Shown: positions 12,230-25,475, numbered from the stretch's first letter. The stretch is 64,000 nt of DNA from Dasypus novemcinctus (GCF_030445035.2 NC_080694.1:72555147-72619146); one strand, 5' to 3'. The notes: generated by a model from the sequence alone, not told the origin. A program made the numbers and translations.

Positions 12230-12655
12230 ATTACTTTTTATCTCATTTTTGTATTATTTACTCCTCAGCCATTGGCCCTGGTAAGTTATGACTTTCAAAT
12301 CCCTTTCTATTTTTTTTTTTGCTTGTTTGTTTCCCTATGGCTACCTTTGTTTGTTTGTTTTACTGATTCTTAGGTAATATGATATAATACAGGAGAAATA
12401 TGAGGAAATTTGTTCTATTTTCTTTATGTTACACTAAATTAATAGTAACTGAAAGAAATGAGATGAAGTCACAGTTCTAAGGTATTTGGGGCTAATAGAA
12501 GTATCACGTCACTCACTTCTCAGAATGTATTAGTGGCTGCCAGCCCTACAAGAATGCTGAGCTGCCAGTATTTACGTCTATTCAGAGAGAAAAAACGACA
12601 AGATCATGAAAAGACATTGAGCTAGTGAGCTAACTACTCAAAGTCCTGCATTCAC

Positions 12656-14285
12656 TCTTTTTTCTTTTCTCTTTCCTTTTTCTAATGTTACCTTCAAAAA
12701 CTATAGGAAGTTCCCATATATCCCCACCCCCCCACCCCCCACTCCTCCCACAACAACCCCACCACCACCTCCGCACACTCCCTGCACTTGGCAAACACAC
12801 CCCGGTGCACCTCTGCACCACATGGAAACAGTTCACATTATAGCTTACACTCTCCCCCAGCCCACCCAGTGGGGTATGGCAGGATATATAATGTCCAGTA
12901 TCTGTCCCTGCAACATCATTCAGGACAACTCCAAGTCCCCAAAACACCCCCACATCACATCTCTTCTTCCCTCTCACTGCTCCCAGCAACTACCGTGGCC
13001 ACGTTCTCCACACCAATGCTACAATTTCTTCCATTAATAGTCACAATATTTCCATAGTAGAATATCAGTAAGCCCACTTTAACCCATATTTTATTCCTCC
13101 ATCCTGTGGACCCTGGGGTGGTTATGTCCACTCCTCCTCTATATAAGAGGGGACTTAGATTCCACATGGATGATGGATGCAATTCTGCTTGCAGTTGTAG
13201 GCACTCTCAGTTCCCTAGTGTGGTGCTTGACTCCCTGTTAGCTGGCCTGGATAAATCCAATGAACCAGAGGGTAGGAGTTGCAAGACTGCTGAGGCTCAG
13301 GGTCCAGCTGGCAAATGGACAGTGTAGAGATTCAAATCTCCTGAGTATACACCAACCCTAGCTCCAACCCCAGGCTCAATAAAAGTGACAGAAGAGGCAT
13401 GTGTAGAAAGGTCTCTTCTGTGTCCAATTCCATCATACTCAGGGAACACAAATTCCAAAGTAGGACCTACTGACATGTCACTGAATTCCAGAAACATTTG
13501 CCATGACCATAGAACGTGTGGGTCTCCATAGCCCTCAGGACAACCAGTCCCTGGGGTTGTATCTACTTTGGCTGTCTCTGGAATCCTGCTGAGGTGTGCA
13601 CAAATGCGATCCCTCTTATGACCTCCAGACTCTTTTTTGAAGACTCTTAGTCATATAAATGCATTTGTCTTTACCATTTCCCCCTTTTATTCAAGGCCAA
13701 AAAGCAGTTTTTAACACATGATCCTACATGTAGGCTGAGATATTCCGCTGGTCTGAGTTGACCTGTTTATTCAATGTCTTTTTCTTGATACGTTACCAGC
13801 TAGTGCTTGGTAGCAATACTTCGGCACCAGGGAGTGAGTCATGTCCCACTGTGGGGGGAAGGTATTTACATACTGAGTTTGGCTTAGAGAGTGGCCACAT
13901 TTGAGCAACATGGAGGCTCTCAGGAGGTAACTCTTAGGCACCCTGCAGCTCTAGACCTAGTTCATATTTCAGGCACATAAGTTCATAAGTATATTCATCA
14001 GTATCAAGGGCTGATTGTTGGATCACCCTTCTTCATTGGTCTTCCTCATTGCACTTGGGGGATTGTTGCTGTTCCACTGGGGAATGTGATAGAGCTCCCC
14101 TGGCTAGGAACTCAGCACTCCCTCAGTTGTCTTTTGTAACTGTAACTACTTTGAAAATACCCAACATATACCCAAACATTTTTGTACCCTATATACATGC
14201 TCTGGAGAAATCCCTCCCAACCATATGTTCATCATCAATAACACCCCACATCAGTGTTCCTCCCCTGCCATAGTTGGATCTCTCC
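12656..14285 (-). mobile_element. 5'-truncated L1 3' end, reverse orientation
   Basis: About 1.6 kb of the recurrent L1 3' end. It runs from a T-rich tail through the C-rich run at 12723-12780, the tccctgcaacatcattcagg block, the cctctatataagaggg block and the ccactgtggggggaagg block, to a break near 14285. It ends the collinearity of the second OR12D duplicon. I could not fix a TSD. Confidence 0.8.
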
Positions 14286-14489
14286 GTGGTCCAAAACTTA
14301 TTAAAAAATGGAGCCTAATATATTGCCAAATTCAATTAAGATGAAAATGAAATGTAGAGATGGGTTTAAAAATTAGAAATAGAATTCATACTAATCTAGA
14401 AAAACTAAAATAAAGTAAAAATAAATTGAGGTATTAAAAAATGAAAAATACCATAAAAATTTGTTTTTTACTTTTTGCATTTCATTACT

Positions 14490-15175
14490 GCTGTAGGTGT
14501 TGCCCTGTATGTACAATGGCAAGGCAATTTCTTTTATTTCTTCTTCAGTGTATACATCCTTGCTTTTATTTTGTAATTTTTACTTTTGTCTTTACAGAAG
14601 TTTTAGATCATAGTAATTCACATATACAATGTAGGGGATTCCCATATAGCCAGCATCAAACACTTCCCCCCCTTCCCCAGCAATGATCCCTTTAAATGTT
14701 CATGTTATATTTGCTGCAGCTGATGTACAGATATTGAAAATTCTTTCAAACATGGTTCCATTTTGGTTTACATTATGATTTATATTTTAGACTGTACACT
14801 TTTCTAAATTTTTAGTTACCTTATGTTTTAAATTCCAGTTTATATTTTAGCCTGTAGGCATTTATACATTTTTGGTGTAATTTAACATCTCCTATTTCCA
14901 TCACTGCACAATCCTGCAGAATACTTCCACCGCTCCCCATTTACCCTGATTCTATCTATTTTATACATCCCTCCCCCTCCCCTCAGGGCCCACAGTGACA
15001 ATCAATCTTCATTACTTGAAGGACCAGGGTCACAGATACTCACAACAATGGCGAGGGTTGACATACTAGACTGCCCTAACCCATTGGGAGCCACCAATTC
15101 TCTCAAGAGACACAATTCCCTCTGTTTGAGAACATCAGTTCTCCCCAGGATGTGGGCAAAACTTCAACAACAAAG
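14490..15175 (-). mobile_element. Older, diverged L1 3'-end-like segment
   Basis: This stretch resembles a diverged reverse-strand LINE 3' region: a taggggattcccatatag block like the L1 tail junction, C-rich patches at 14667-14680 and 14970-14990, then a cccaggatgtgggcaaaac block. Its relation to the younger family is inferred from layout, not close identity. Confidence 0.4.
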
Positions 15176-16830
15176 TGTTTGAATCAACACTCAAAGATGA
15201 AAACTAAAAAGGCTTAGAATTCCATTAAAGAGGAAAAGTAGCCCTCTCTACCTTTTTAGTGAAGAAAGTGTAATCAGGTACTTAGCTTTTCCTTTAGCTT
15301 TTGAACCTACGAATGCCTTGTAAAGAAAAAATATTTATATGGTATCTAGGTATCAACCAATGACACACACAAAGTCCCTTAATCTATTTTCCTTCTTTTA
15401 CCCATAGTATCATAGATAGATGTGGCAGTAGGAGATTAAACAAGGGTTAGATATTTATATCCCATAATAAAGGTATTTTCACATATGTAGGTGATGATGA
15501 TGAAGATAAATGATAGATGATAGATAACAAGTACATATTTATTTACTCAAGAGAGAAAAGGAACTTAAAGAAAGGCACGATTAAGAAAACACTGCACACA
15601 ATTCCATTATATGGCCACTGTATTAAATAATGTCGATAGTATATATTAATTAATGTAAACTCCAAAGACAGATGGGCATTTGGGAATAAATCAAACTCTT
15701 GTCATGTGTTATATTTCCTTAGATGCTTTATTATATGTTTATTCCATTTATTTAAGTACAGCATATGTAATGTGTATTGTACTTTTATTTAAATGAAATT
15801 ATAGTTACTATCCCATTTCATGAAAAATGCATCATAATCATAACTTTCAAAGTCACTTAGAATATTATCATGTAAATAATTCTTCAACAGTCTTGTTTGA
15901 ACATTTTGAGATTTTTCCAATTTTTTTGCTATTGCAGTTACGTTAAATGAACATTTTTTTTCTTAACTATTCATTATTCAGATATGTAATCGAAGTATTT
16001 AGCATAAAATTAATTGGTTTAAAGTACAGACTGCTTTAAGCGTCCTGTTCAATAAGTTGCTGTTTTTCAGAAAGTATGTACAAATTGACCGTCACAGCTG
16101 CATGTTTCAGCTCTTAGCTTATGCTATCCTTGATAGCCCTGAGTATTTTGTGTTTGAATCTTTACTAATTTGATTACTATAAAAATTGAATTTCATTATT
16201 CCTGTCAATTTTATTTACTTAAGAATTAAGATAAATAATTTTTGGTCTGCCCATTAGCAATTTTATTTCTTTTTAAAAACTACATCAGGAAAGTCTGGCC
16301 TTTCACTATATTTCAGGTCAATACATACAATATTTTATTTTAAAGGTAATGATTGCTTGTATATCATAATTGTGCATAGAATATATTGATATTGTAAATG
16401 CATGTTTAATTGTATTTATTTTTCCAAAGAATGTTTCAAAAGAAGAAAAGTATATTAGGAGTTGGTCTCTCATTATGAAAAATATTATAAAACTGCAATA
16501 ATAAAACCAGTGTGGTGGTTGTGGCAGTAAACGAATAGATAGAAAGTCTATAGAAAAAAAATAGGTAACTCAGAAACATCTTTACAAAGGTGTGTATTTT
16601 TATTGAATGATACTTTTAATGTACGTAAAATATAGATGTCCTATGTTTTTTTTTTCCTTTGAATGAAACAGGAAATTACCATTTATAGTTTCCCTAGCCC
16701 AGTCTCCCTTAAGTGAAGTGATAACCCTGACTTCATGCCTTAACTTCACTAAGTGGATTAGTGAAAATGTTTCTCTGTGGGTTGTCATCTTGAATTGCAA
16801 ACACATCATTCTTGGAAATTGAGGAGGAAG
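15176..16830. other. AT-rich intergenic DNA
   Basis: No gene, RNA gene or clear repeat family recognised. A short atgatgatgatgaagataaatgatagatgatag run at about 15490-15530 is a degenerate microsatellite. Confidence 0.45.
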
Positions 16831-17640
16831 ATGGCTATTTCTAGTACAATTAGCTGGTTTCTTCTCACGGACCTTTCTGGCAAGCCTGAGCTAGAAATCT
16901 TACACGCTTGTCTGTTCTTAGTCTTAAATTCAGTGACTCTAACTGGCAATAGTCTCATTATCTCTGTAACTTCCAAGGACCATGGTCTCTCATCACCTAT
17001 ATTTCTTCCTGAAACATCTCTTCTTTCTGGATCTGTGCTATATTTCTGTGACCGTGTCAAGATCCATGTACAAGTCTTTGCTGCATAGTGGCAATATTTC
17101 CTCTGGGCATGCATATGGCACGGTTTTGCACTCACTCCCTGTGGTTCTGCTGAGCTGGCCTCACTCACAGATGTCCAGTGATTGCTACATGGACATCTGC
17201 CTTCCTCTGCACCATGAAATCACCATGGGTGTCAGGGCCAGTGTTCACGGAGTCTCAACTTTCTGAATCGGTGGAGCCAGCTCTAAGGCCAGTCATGCAG
17301 CAGCCACTTTCTCCATCCACTTCTGCCGTGCCAATGCAATTCCCAGTTCTGTGACATACCCCAGCTCCTGAAACCCTCTTGCTCTGATGAGTGAATTGGA
17401 GATGTGGGCCACTGGCTTCCTGGCCTTAGTGGCATTTCTTGTCTCACCTCCACATGTCTCTACTGCACATGAATGGTCTCTGCTGTGCTGAAGATCCCAT
17501 CTGCTGAAAGCAGAGCTGAGGCCTTCTCTACTTGCCTGCCCCACATAGCTGTCATTATATTATTTATTCCTACAGGTGTCTTTGAGTTCCTAAAGCCACA
17601 TTCTGACTGTCCAACTGCATTCAATCTTTTACACACTTTT
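16831..17640 (+). pseudogene. OR14J-like olfactory receptor pseudogene
   Basis: Begins ATG at 16831 and reads as an OR N-terminus and TM1 with GNSLII. The frame shifts near 16975-16985, just before the expected MYFFLRHL motif. The next frame reads HHLYFFLKHLFFLDLCYISV, then DCYMDICLPLHHEITMG, where the TM3 arginine is cysteine, and stops near 17266. A later frame gives VLKIPSAESRAEAFSTCLPH and a TM6-like tail, the signature of OR14-type receptors. TM7 and the C-terminus are absent, replaced at about 17638 by poly-T and a SINE. Several frameshifts plus a missing end make it non-functional. The OR14J family sits beside OR12D in the human MHC-linked cluster, which supports the call. Confidence 0.85.
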
Positions 17641-17686
17641 TTTTTTTTTGGACAATTGTTTTTTTTTTTCTTCTTTATTTTAAAAA

Positions 17687-18112
17687 GGGTGTGATAGGGA
17701 AACAGATTTGGCTCAACTGATAGGGCATCTGTCTACCACATGGGAGGTCCAGGGTTCAAACCCAGGGCCTCCTGACCTGTGTGGTGAGTGCGCCCACACG
17801 CAGTGCTGAAGCATGCAAGGAGTGCTGTGCCATGCAGGGGTGTCCCCGCACAGGGGAGCCCTGTGAACAAGGAGTGCACCCTGCAAAGAAAGACACCCTG
17901 CATGAAAAATTGTGCAACCTCCCCAGGAGTGGCACTGCACAAACAGAGAGCTGATGCAACAAAAAGAGACACAAATTCCCCGTGCTGCTGACAAGAATCC
18001 AAGCCGACACAGAAGAACACAGGGCAAATGGACGCAGAGAGCAGACAATGGGGGAGGAAGGGAGAGAAATAAATAAAAAATAAATAAATCTTTAAAAAAT
18101 AGGGTATGATAA
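17687..18112 (+). mobile_element. DAS-type SINE with TSD
   Basis: About 400-bp SINE (17698-18101): tRNA-like head with an A box in tttggctcaactgatag and a B box at gggttcaaac, a GC-rich body, and an aaataaataaatctttaaa tail. Flanking copies agggtgtgata / agggtatgata (one mismatch) form the TSD. Confidence 0.85.
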
Positions 18113-18580
18113 AACAATGAACCACATACACCATAGCTGATGATGAAAGCATTGGTAAATTTCAATCTACAAACCTAAGAAATAGACGGAGGTCCAAGAG
18201 CAACACTAAGATTAAACATCATATTAGAAATATAACTAGAATAAGAAATATGAGGGATAAAAAGTGAAAAGAAAAGAAATGATAAATTTTCCACAAAAAT
18301 ATAGGAACCAACAAGTAAGGAAAATATTTATATAAGATATATAATACTTTTCTTATATATCATAAATAACCAGTTGGAAAATGTGGCAGAGAAAAAACTT
18401 ACCTCCATGGTAGAAACAATGCTCCCCAAAAATAACTCAAATAAACATGACAAGAACATTTATTATTTTTATGTAAATATATGTATATATATACACACAC
18501 ATTGATATATATCATATTTATAGTATTGCCACTAAGTATGGATTATAGTTTCAACTATCTCCTGCACAATTTTGTAAGTA
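18113..18580. other. AT-rich spacer with a TA/CA-rich microsatellite
   Basis: No gene seen. A tatatatatacacacacatt tract at about 18479-18505 is simple sequence. The flanks are AT-rich with no recognised family. Confidence 0.45.
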
Positions 18581-18584
18581 TAAA

Positions 18585-18995
18585 GGCCTGTATCTGTCAT
18601 TGCAATGTCACTCAGGACAATTCCAATGTCCCAAAAATACCCCAACATTAGACCTATTTTTCCCCTCTCCCTTGCCTCATAACCTCCAGTGGCCATTGCT
18701 TCCATATGAATGATAAAAGATCATCTGTTGATAAAATAACAATAAGTCTATAGCAGAACAGTAAGTCTACTCCAGCCCATCATTCATTCCCAAATCCTGA
18801 GGATTTGGGCATGGTGATGCCCACTCTGACTCTAATTGAGAGGGGACTTAGATTCCATGGGGCTGATGAATGGGACTATCTTTCTTGCAGTTGTAGACTC
18901 TCTCTGTTCCTTGGGATGGTCATTTTCCATCATTTCCCTGTAGTTGTCCTGGGTGAGTCCAATAAACTGGCTGCTCACTATTTTTTATGTTGTTA
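18585..18995 (-). mobile_element. Diverged L1 3' fragment
   Basis: Reverse-strand fragment aligning to the recurrent L1 3' end from the ctgtcattgcaatgtcactc block to the gagtccaataaactgg block, noticeably more diverged than its neighbour at 19075. Confidence 0.65.
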
Positions 18996-19074
18996 CAACC
19001 TGAGCACTCAATCCAAAGATCTATAGACTGAGAAACAAAGCCATGAATGCAACTCTAAGAAATTATTTTTTGTA

Positions 19075-20625
19075 CATGTTTTTTTAAAAATTTCTACTTT
19101 TAAGTTATCTTTTTTAAAAGATACATAGATCACAAAAAATGCTGCACTAAAAAATATGAGGTTCCCATATACCCCACACTTCACCTTCCATTCCCCCCAC
19201 ATCAACAATCTCTTTCATTATTGTGGCACATTCATTGCATTTAGTGAATACATTTTGAAGCACTGCTGAACTGCATGGATTATAGTTTACACTGTACTTT
19301 ACACTCTCACCCAGTCCATTCAGTGGGTTGTGGCAGGATATATAATGTCCAGCATCTGTCCCTGCAATATCATTTAGTCCCGAAAATGTCCCAACATCTC
19401 ATCTCTTCTTCCCTCTCCATGCACTCAGCAACTACCATGGCCACTTTCTCCAGATCAATGCTACAGTTTCTTCTATTACAATTTACAATAGTTCTATAGT
19501 AGAATACCAGTAAGTTCACTCTAATCTATATTTTATTCCTCCATCCTGTGGACTCTGGGTTGGTGATGTCCACTCCACCTCTATATAGAGAAGGGGCTTA
19601 GATCCCACATGGTTGATGGATGCAATTCTCCTGCTTGCAATTGTAGGCACTCTCGGTTCCCTGGTGTGGTGGTTGACCATCTTCACCTCCTGTTAGCTGA
19701 CCTGTGTAAGTCCAACAAAGTAGGAGTTGCAACACTGCTGAGGCTCACGGGCCTGCTGCCACATGGCCAATCCAGACGTCTAAGTTTCCTGAGTATACAC
19801 CAACCCCGGCACTAACCACCAGTTCAGTAAAAGTGACAGAAGATGCATGTGTAGAAGGTCACATCTGAGTCCAACACCATCACACTCAAGAATACAAATT
19901 CCAGAGTAGGGCCCACTGACAAGGCACTGAACTCCAGAGCCAACTGCCATGATCAGAAAAGCTGTGTCTCCATAGCCCTCAGGAGCACCAGTTCTGTCTA
20001 CTTTGTATCTACTTTGGCTGTCTCTGGGACCCTGCTGAGGCATACATAAGCGTGACCACTCTGATGACCTCTTGACTCTTCTTTCAAGACTCTTAGTCAT
20101 GTAAACTCATTTGTCTTTACCATTTCTCCCTTTTATTCAAGGTGTTAGTGATTGGTAGTAATCCCTAGGCACCAGGGGTGCTCATCGCCAGGAGTCATGT
20201 CCCACTGTGGGGGGAAGGTAATACATTTAAATGCTGAGTTTGGCTGAGAGAGTGGTCATTTTTGAGCAACAGGGAGGTTCTCAGCAGGTATCTCTTAAGT
20301 CCCCTGCAGCTCTAGGCCTAGTTCCAGATTTCAGGCACCCAGGCTCAGAAGCATAGTCATCAGTATCAAGGACTCATTGTTGGACCATCTTTCTTTATTG
20401 GTCTTTGCCATTGCACTTGGGGGATTGTTTCTGTTCCATTGGAATGTGATAGAGTTCTCCTGAGTAGGAACTCAGCACTCACTTGGTTGTCATTTGTAAC
20501 TGGAACTACTATGAATATACCCAACATATATCTGAACATTTTTATGTACCCTATGTACATGCCCAGTAGAACTCCCTCTCAATCATATGTCCCCTATCTC
20601 CTCTTCTCCCAAGGCACAACTATAA
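19075..20625 (-). mobile_element. 5'-truncated L1 3' end, reverse orientation
   Basis: About 1.55 kb copy with the aaaagatacatagatcacaa leader after a T-rich tail, then the full series of blocks: ccctgcaatatcattt, gtggactctgggttggtgat, cactgtggggggaaggta. It lies next to an older fragment of the same family in the same orientation. Confidence 0.8.
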
Positions 20626-20685
20626 ACTCCTGGTGAGAGACAAGTTCAAAAATATAACACAGTCATTCAAGAAATTAAAGCTAAA

Positions 20686-20800
20686 AATGAATTCATTATA
20701 GGGGAACTGCGGGAGGGGTAGGGAGTGGAGAATATGGGAATCCCCTACATTTTTTATGTATCATTTATGTAATCTAAGTATCTTTTTTAAACAAAAGAAG
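20686..20800 (+). mobile_element. Very short L1 3' tail
   Basis: About 115 bp of the forward L1 3' terminus (gggagtggagaatatgggaa, then tttatgtaatctaagtatc and an A-rich end), an extreme 5' truncation. Confidence 0.6.
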
Positions 20801-21570
20801 AAATTATAAAGAAGTCCTCATGTGAATGGACTGTCTCTGAGGAATAAAAACATCGGAACATAGAGTTACATCGAATAATGCCTGTAAATACAGAAGATTC
20901 AAATCATATATAAGAAAACCAGCTGTAGAAAAAATGTGTATCTTTAATTTTAAAGAACTCAACTTAACTTTCTTTCCTGGCTTATTTCTACCAGTGATAG
21001 AAAACACAGTCACTTTGAGAATCTTCCTCATTTGTTCCGGAGCTGCACTTGGGTTGAGTATTACAAAGTATCCAAGCATTGAGGAGAGCCACCATGATCT
21101 CAAAGTGCTCTCACCAGTTAGGGATCCACTAAGAGTTTTTAACCTCTAGGCTTTAACTAGTAGTAGAGGTCATTCTGAAAAAGTCTCAATGTGTGATTTA
21201 CATTACCTCTTCAGATGAAATGGTTTAAAATGACACTCATGTGGAAGGAGTTCTAAATAATACAACCATCTAATAGAGACTCTGAAATACATGTTTTTTA
21301 ATCATAAATGAAGAAAAAAGAAATATAAACAATATGAAAATATTATATTCTAATAAAAAGGCAAATTTGAAAATTAAGCAAAAAATAGATATATTGTACA
21401 ATGATTAAAATTTAAAATTCAATAAATAACTTAAGCAAGAGCTAAAACACAATGATAAAATAGTGAATTAAAAGGTAAGTCAAAGGATTTCCCACAAAAT
21501 GAGCAATAATAAATGAAGTGTTTTTTTTTAATGGAAAAGATTAGGAATAACAAAAGAGAAAAAAAAAGTT
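20801..21570. other. AT-rich DNA, no gene recognised
   Basis: An open frame at 20934-21149 has no recognisable domain or family motif. The rest is A-rich with no identifiable repeat. Confidence 0.45.
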
Positions 21571-21571
21571 T

Positions 21572-21974
21572 AAAATGTATCTAATGAGGGAAACGGACTT
21601 GGCCCAGTGGTTAGGGCATCCGTCTACCACATGGGAGGCCCATGGTTCAAGCCCCGGGCCTCCTTGACCCGCATGGAGCTGGCCCATGCGCAGTGCTGAT
21701 GCGCGCAAGGAGTGCCTTGCCACACAGGGGTGTACCCCGCGTAGGGGAGCCCCACGCGCAAGGAGTGCACCCATAAGGAGAGCCACCCAGCGCGAAGGAG
21801 GGAGCGGCCTGCCAAGGAATGGCGCCGCCCACACTTCCCGTGCCGCTGAAGACAACAGAAGCGGACAAAGAAACAAGAGGCAGCAAAAAGACACAGAAAA
21901 CAGACAACCAGGGGAGGGGAGGGGAATCAAAATAAATAAAAATAAATCTTTAAAAAAAAAAATGTATCTAATGA
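21572..21974 (+). mobile_element. DAS-type SINE with 16-bp perfect TSD
   Basis: SINE 21588-21958, little diverged: a head with ttggcccagtggttagggca and a gttcaagcc B box, a GC-rich body with CpGs still present, and an aaataaatctttaaaaa tail. Perfect TSD aaaatgtatctaatga at 21572-21587 and 21959-21974. It looks like the youngest SINE in the window. Confidence 0.9.
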
Positions 21975-22681
21975 TAGTTCCAGAAAAATGAATTTATTTC
22001 TTTTTCCATTCTTTGAGGGAATGAGTTACAGGTAATATTCATAGAAATAATTTCTGAGGTTTGGTCCAGATGTAAAAAGTCATGGAACTCTGGGTTTGAG
22101 AAGCACAATAAATATTGATCCACATAAAGAAAATAAATTCACAAGCAATTATGTGAAACCGAAACTAAAAAAGATAATTGAAAAAGTAAAATAAAATAAA
22201 AAGTAAAAAAAATAACTGACAGGAATTTTAAAAAGCTTGAAATAGAACAAGAAATTTTAAAACAATACCAATGTGACATTCAGGAAGCTCTGTTGTTTTA
22301 CCTCTCACATTTGGTTCTACAGTCCACTGGGAAATACGCTATGTAGATGGCGTAATTTTATTCATGTGGGTATACCCAACTGAACCAGCACCAGTACAGC
22401 AGGAAAGCACCTTCTCCCCACTGAACTGCAGGGGTGTCTTTGTCATAATCAGGTGGCTGGATATGTATGAGAGCCTCAAATATGCCAGCTGATCTATGAA
22501 TATTATGATCATTCATGCTCATAATATAAAGCTCTATTAATTACTGCAGCTTTATAGCAGTTTTATATCTTGTAGTCTAAATTTTCTAATTCTGCTCTTT
22601 CAGATTTTCTGGGCTACTCTAGGTGTTTTGAATATCCATATATGTTTTGGAATCAGGTCTCAATTTGCAAAAAACACTCAT

Positions 22682-22765
22682 GGGGGCGCGGGTGCAGCTC
22701 AGTGGTTGAAAGCCTGCCTCCCATGTATGAAGTTCCTGGTTCAATCCCTGGTACCTCTTTAAATA
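22682..22765 (+). mobile_element. tRNA-Ala-derived short SINE (DAS-like)
   Basis: About 80 bp resembling tRNA-Ala: an A box in gtgcagctcagtggttga and a B box in ggttcaatccc, ending in a short A-rich tail. The structure is too diverged and unpaired to be a working tRNA gene, and it lies inside an old L1. Confidence 0.65.
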
Positions 22766-23208
22766 AATATTTGCTAAGATTTTTATTGGAATTACTTTGA
22801 ATCTACAGAACAAATAGAGAACCATCTTCTTTAAAAGATTGCATCATCTAAACCATGAACAGGGTATTTTCCTGCATTTATCTTCAAAAATTCTCTGAGA
22901 TATGACATATAGTTTTCAATGTAATAGTTTTGTACATGCCTTAGATTTATTTCTATGTATTTGATATATTTGATATATTTTATGCTATTGTAAATTGTAT
23001 TTTTATTTAATTGTCTAACTTATTACTAATATTTGGAAATATAATTAATTTTATATATTGAACTTATATGCAGTGACCTCACTCAATTTACTTACAAATT
23101 CTAGCCTATCTTTATAGATTCTTTTGAGATCCAATGTATATATCAGGTTATATGTTAATATAAAGCATTTCATTTCTCCCTTTCCAATTGTTAAAGCTTT
23201 TATTTCTT

Positions 23209-24842
23209 CTAGTATTTTTTTAATTTTATTTTATTTATTCATTTTTTTAAAATATTACATTCAAAAAATATGAGGCCCCGATTCACCCCCACCATTCCCC
23301 CCACAGTAACACTCTCCCCCATCATCATGACACATCCATTGCATCTGGTGAGTACATCTCTAGGCATCGCTGCACCCCATGGCCTGTGGTCCACACCATA
23401 GCCCACACTCTCCCATGTTGCATCCAGAGGGCCATGGGAGGACATACAATGTCCGGCAATTGTCCCTGCAGCACCACTCAGGACATCTCCAAGTCCTGAA
23501 AATGCCTCCACATCTCATCTCTTCCTCCCATTCCCCGCACCAAGCAGTCACCATGGCCACTTTTTCCACACCAATGAGACATTTTCTCAATTATTAACCA
23601 CAATAGTTCATGAATAGGATATCATTAAGTCCACTCTAATCCTTACTGTATTCCTCCTTCCTGTGGACCTTGGATTGGTTGTGTCCATTCCACATCTATG
23701 TCAAGAGGGGGCTTAGATTCGACATGGATAATGGATGCAATCCTTCCACTTTCAGTTGTAGGCACTCTAGGCTCCATGGTGTGGTGGTTGACATTCTTCA
23801 ACTCCATGTTAGCTGAGTGGGGTAAGTCCAATAAATCAGAGTGTAGGAGCTGAAGTCTGTTGAGGCTCAGGGCTTGGCTATCATATTGTCAGTCCAGAGA
23901 TTCAAATTCCCTAGATATATCTTAAACCCCAGCACCAAATACAATTCCAGTAATGTAGCATGAAAGGTTTGTGAAAAGAGCTCCCATCTGAGTCCAGCTC
24001 CATCACGCAGAAACATCAGATCCAAAGAAGGGCCAACTGACATGGCAGTGAATTCCATCTGCCATGACCATAGAACCTGTGGGTCTCTTTTGCCCTCAAA
24101 AGAATTAATACCTGGGGTTGTATCTACTTTATCTGTCTCTGAGACTCTGCTCAGGTGCGCATAAGGACAATCCTTATGACAACCTCCAGGCTGTTTTTTA
24201 GAGATTCATAGCCATATAAACTCATCTGTCCTTTCCATTTCCCCCTTACTTTAGGTCAAACAGCATTTTTAACTCCTGTTATATGTAGACAGGGATATTC
24301 TGCTGGTCCGCGTTGAACCTTTAATTCAAGGTCATTTTCTAGTTATGTCATCAGCTGGTACTTGGTAGTGATCCCTCAGTGCCAGGGAGGCTCCTCCCTG
24401 GGTGTCATGTCCCACCCTGGGGGGAAGGCATTACATTTACATGCTGAGTTTGTCTTTGAGACTGGCCACATTTGAGTAACACGGAGGCTGTCAGGAGGGA
24501 ACTCTTAGGCACAGTGCTGCTCTAGACCTTGTTCTTATTTCAGGTGTATAGGCTCACAGGCATAGTCATTAGTATCAGGAGCTCACTGTTGGACCCTCAT
24601 TCCTTCCTGGTCCTTGCTGTTGCACCTGGGGTACTGCCGCTGCTCCCCTCGGGACCATGACAGAGCCCCCGCCATCCAGGAACCCAGTACCCCCCCAGCT
24701 GTTGTTTTTAATCATTTCCAATATGAGTATATCCAAACATTTCCATACACCCTGGACACATGCCCTGTATAACTCTCTGTCAACCTTATGTCCCCTGTCA
24801 ATAACATCCTATACCAGTATTCCTCCACTGCCTAGTATTTTT
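23209..24842 (-). mobile_element. 5'-truncated L1 nested in old L1 ORF2, 11-bp TSD
   Basis: L1 3' end 23220-24831, reverse strand, T-rich tail at the left. TSD ctagtattttt at 23209-23219 and 24832-24842. Removing it rejoins the older ORF2 sequence in frame order. Confidence 0.85.
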
Positions 24843-24910
24843 GTGCTGCCTTGAAACTGTAAGTCAATGTTAAATAGAAGTCATGATAGTAAATTTTCTT
24901 ATCTTGTCAA

Positions 24911-25475
24911 TAGAAACAAGTTCAGGATTTCAAGGCAGCTACCAAAGTACTCGGCATTGGGGCGTCTCCATGTTGCTCAGATGGGCTTGACTTGGCCAAG
25001 GGACAGATGCCAAAGCAAGTTGCTCTGCTAGTTCAGCATGACTGTTCTTGCCCTCCCATCAACTGTCCCCCTCATTTCAACCCCAGAGAAATCTGAAACA
25101 AACCTAGAAAGTGTGGAAGATGCATAGAATGTGAATCTGGTAAATTCAGAAAGTGTGAAAATGGCCCATACACCCCCTGGAATAGGCCTGAAATGGATGT
25201 GGAGAGAAGCTTATCATTGCATAAAGTTCAGTATTCTGGATTACTACCTCAGGTTGTGCATATTAAATAATAAAGAGACACTAATCTTGTGACTAACAGT
25301 GATTGTAGGACTTTTATTAATTATGAGTGAAAAGTTAATAATGGAGTACCCGCAACAGGGGAAATATCCATTCTACAGAATAAGTTTAAATGGGAAATAG
25401 GACTAAAAATTGCAATGTTTGAATCATAGTTATTTAACATAACAGTAGAAATAATTGCAATAATAAAGAGAAAAT
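24911..25475. other. Unassigned intergenic DNA
   Basis: Moderately GC-rich at first (24940-25080) and then AT-rich. No gene or repeat family recognised. Confidence 0.35.

Larger units (their letters stand above)
8690..12655 (+). repeat. Segmental duplication, copy 2 (OR12D pseudogene unit)
   Basis: Collinear with 1823-5340. It differs by the TSD-flanked L1 insertion at 11765-12213 and ends where another L1 (12656-14285) abuts the ctgcattcact block. Visible divergence is moderate, so the duplication is old compared with the insertions. Confidence 0.8.
22540..24910 (-). mobile_element. Old L1 ORF2 remnant (reverse), interrupted twice
   Basis: Segments 22540-22681, 22766-23219 and 24843-24910 read in order as the reverse complement of a mammalian L1 ORF2 reverse-transcriptase region. 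An example is the block near 22772 (ctaagatttttattggaatt) followed by atgaacagggtatttt and ttttatttcttctagtattt. It is diverged, with no open frame. A tRNA-derived SINE and a younger L1 sit inside it. Confidence 0.65.

Noticed and set aside
17713-18165. 150-codon minus-strand frame
   Set aside because: Antisense reading of a SINE; no independent support.
22682-22765. Possible tRNA-Ala gene
   Set aside because: A and B boxes are present, but the stems do not pair and a short A-rich tail follows; a SINE fits better.
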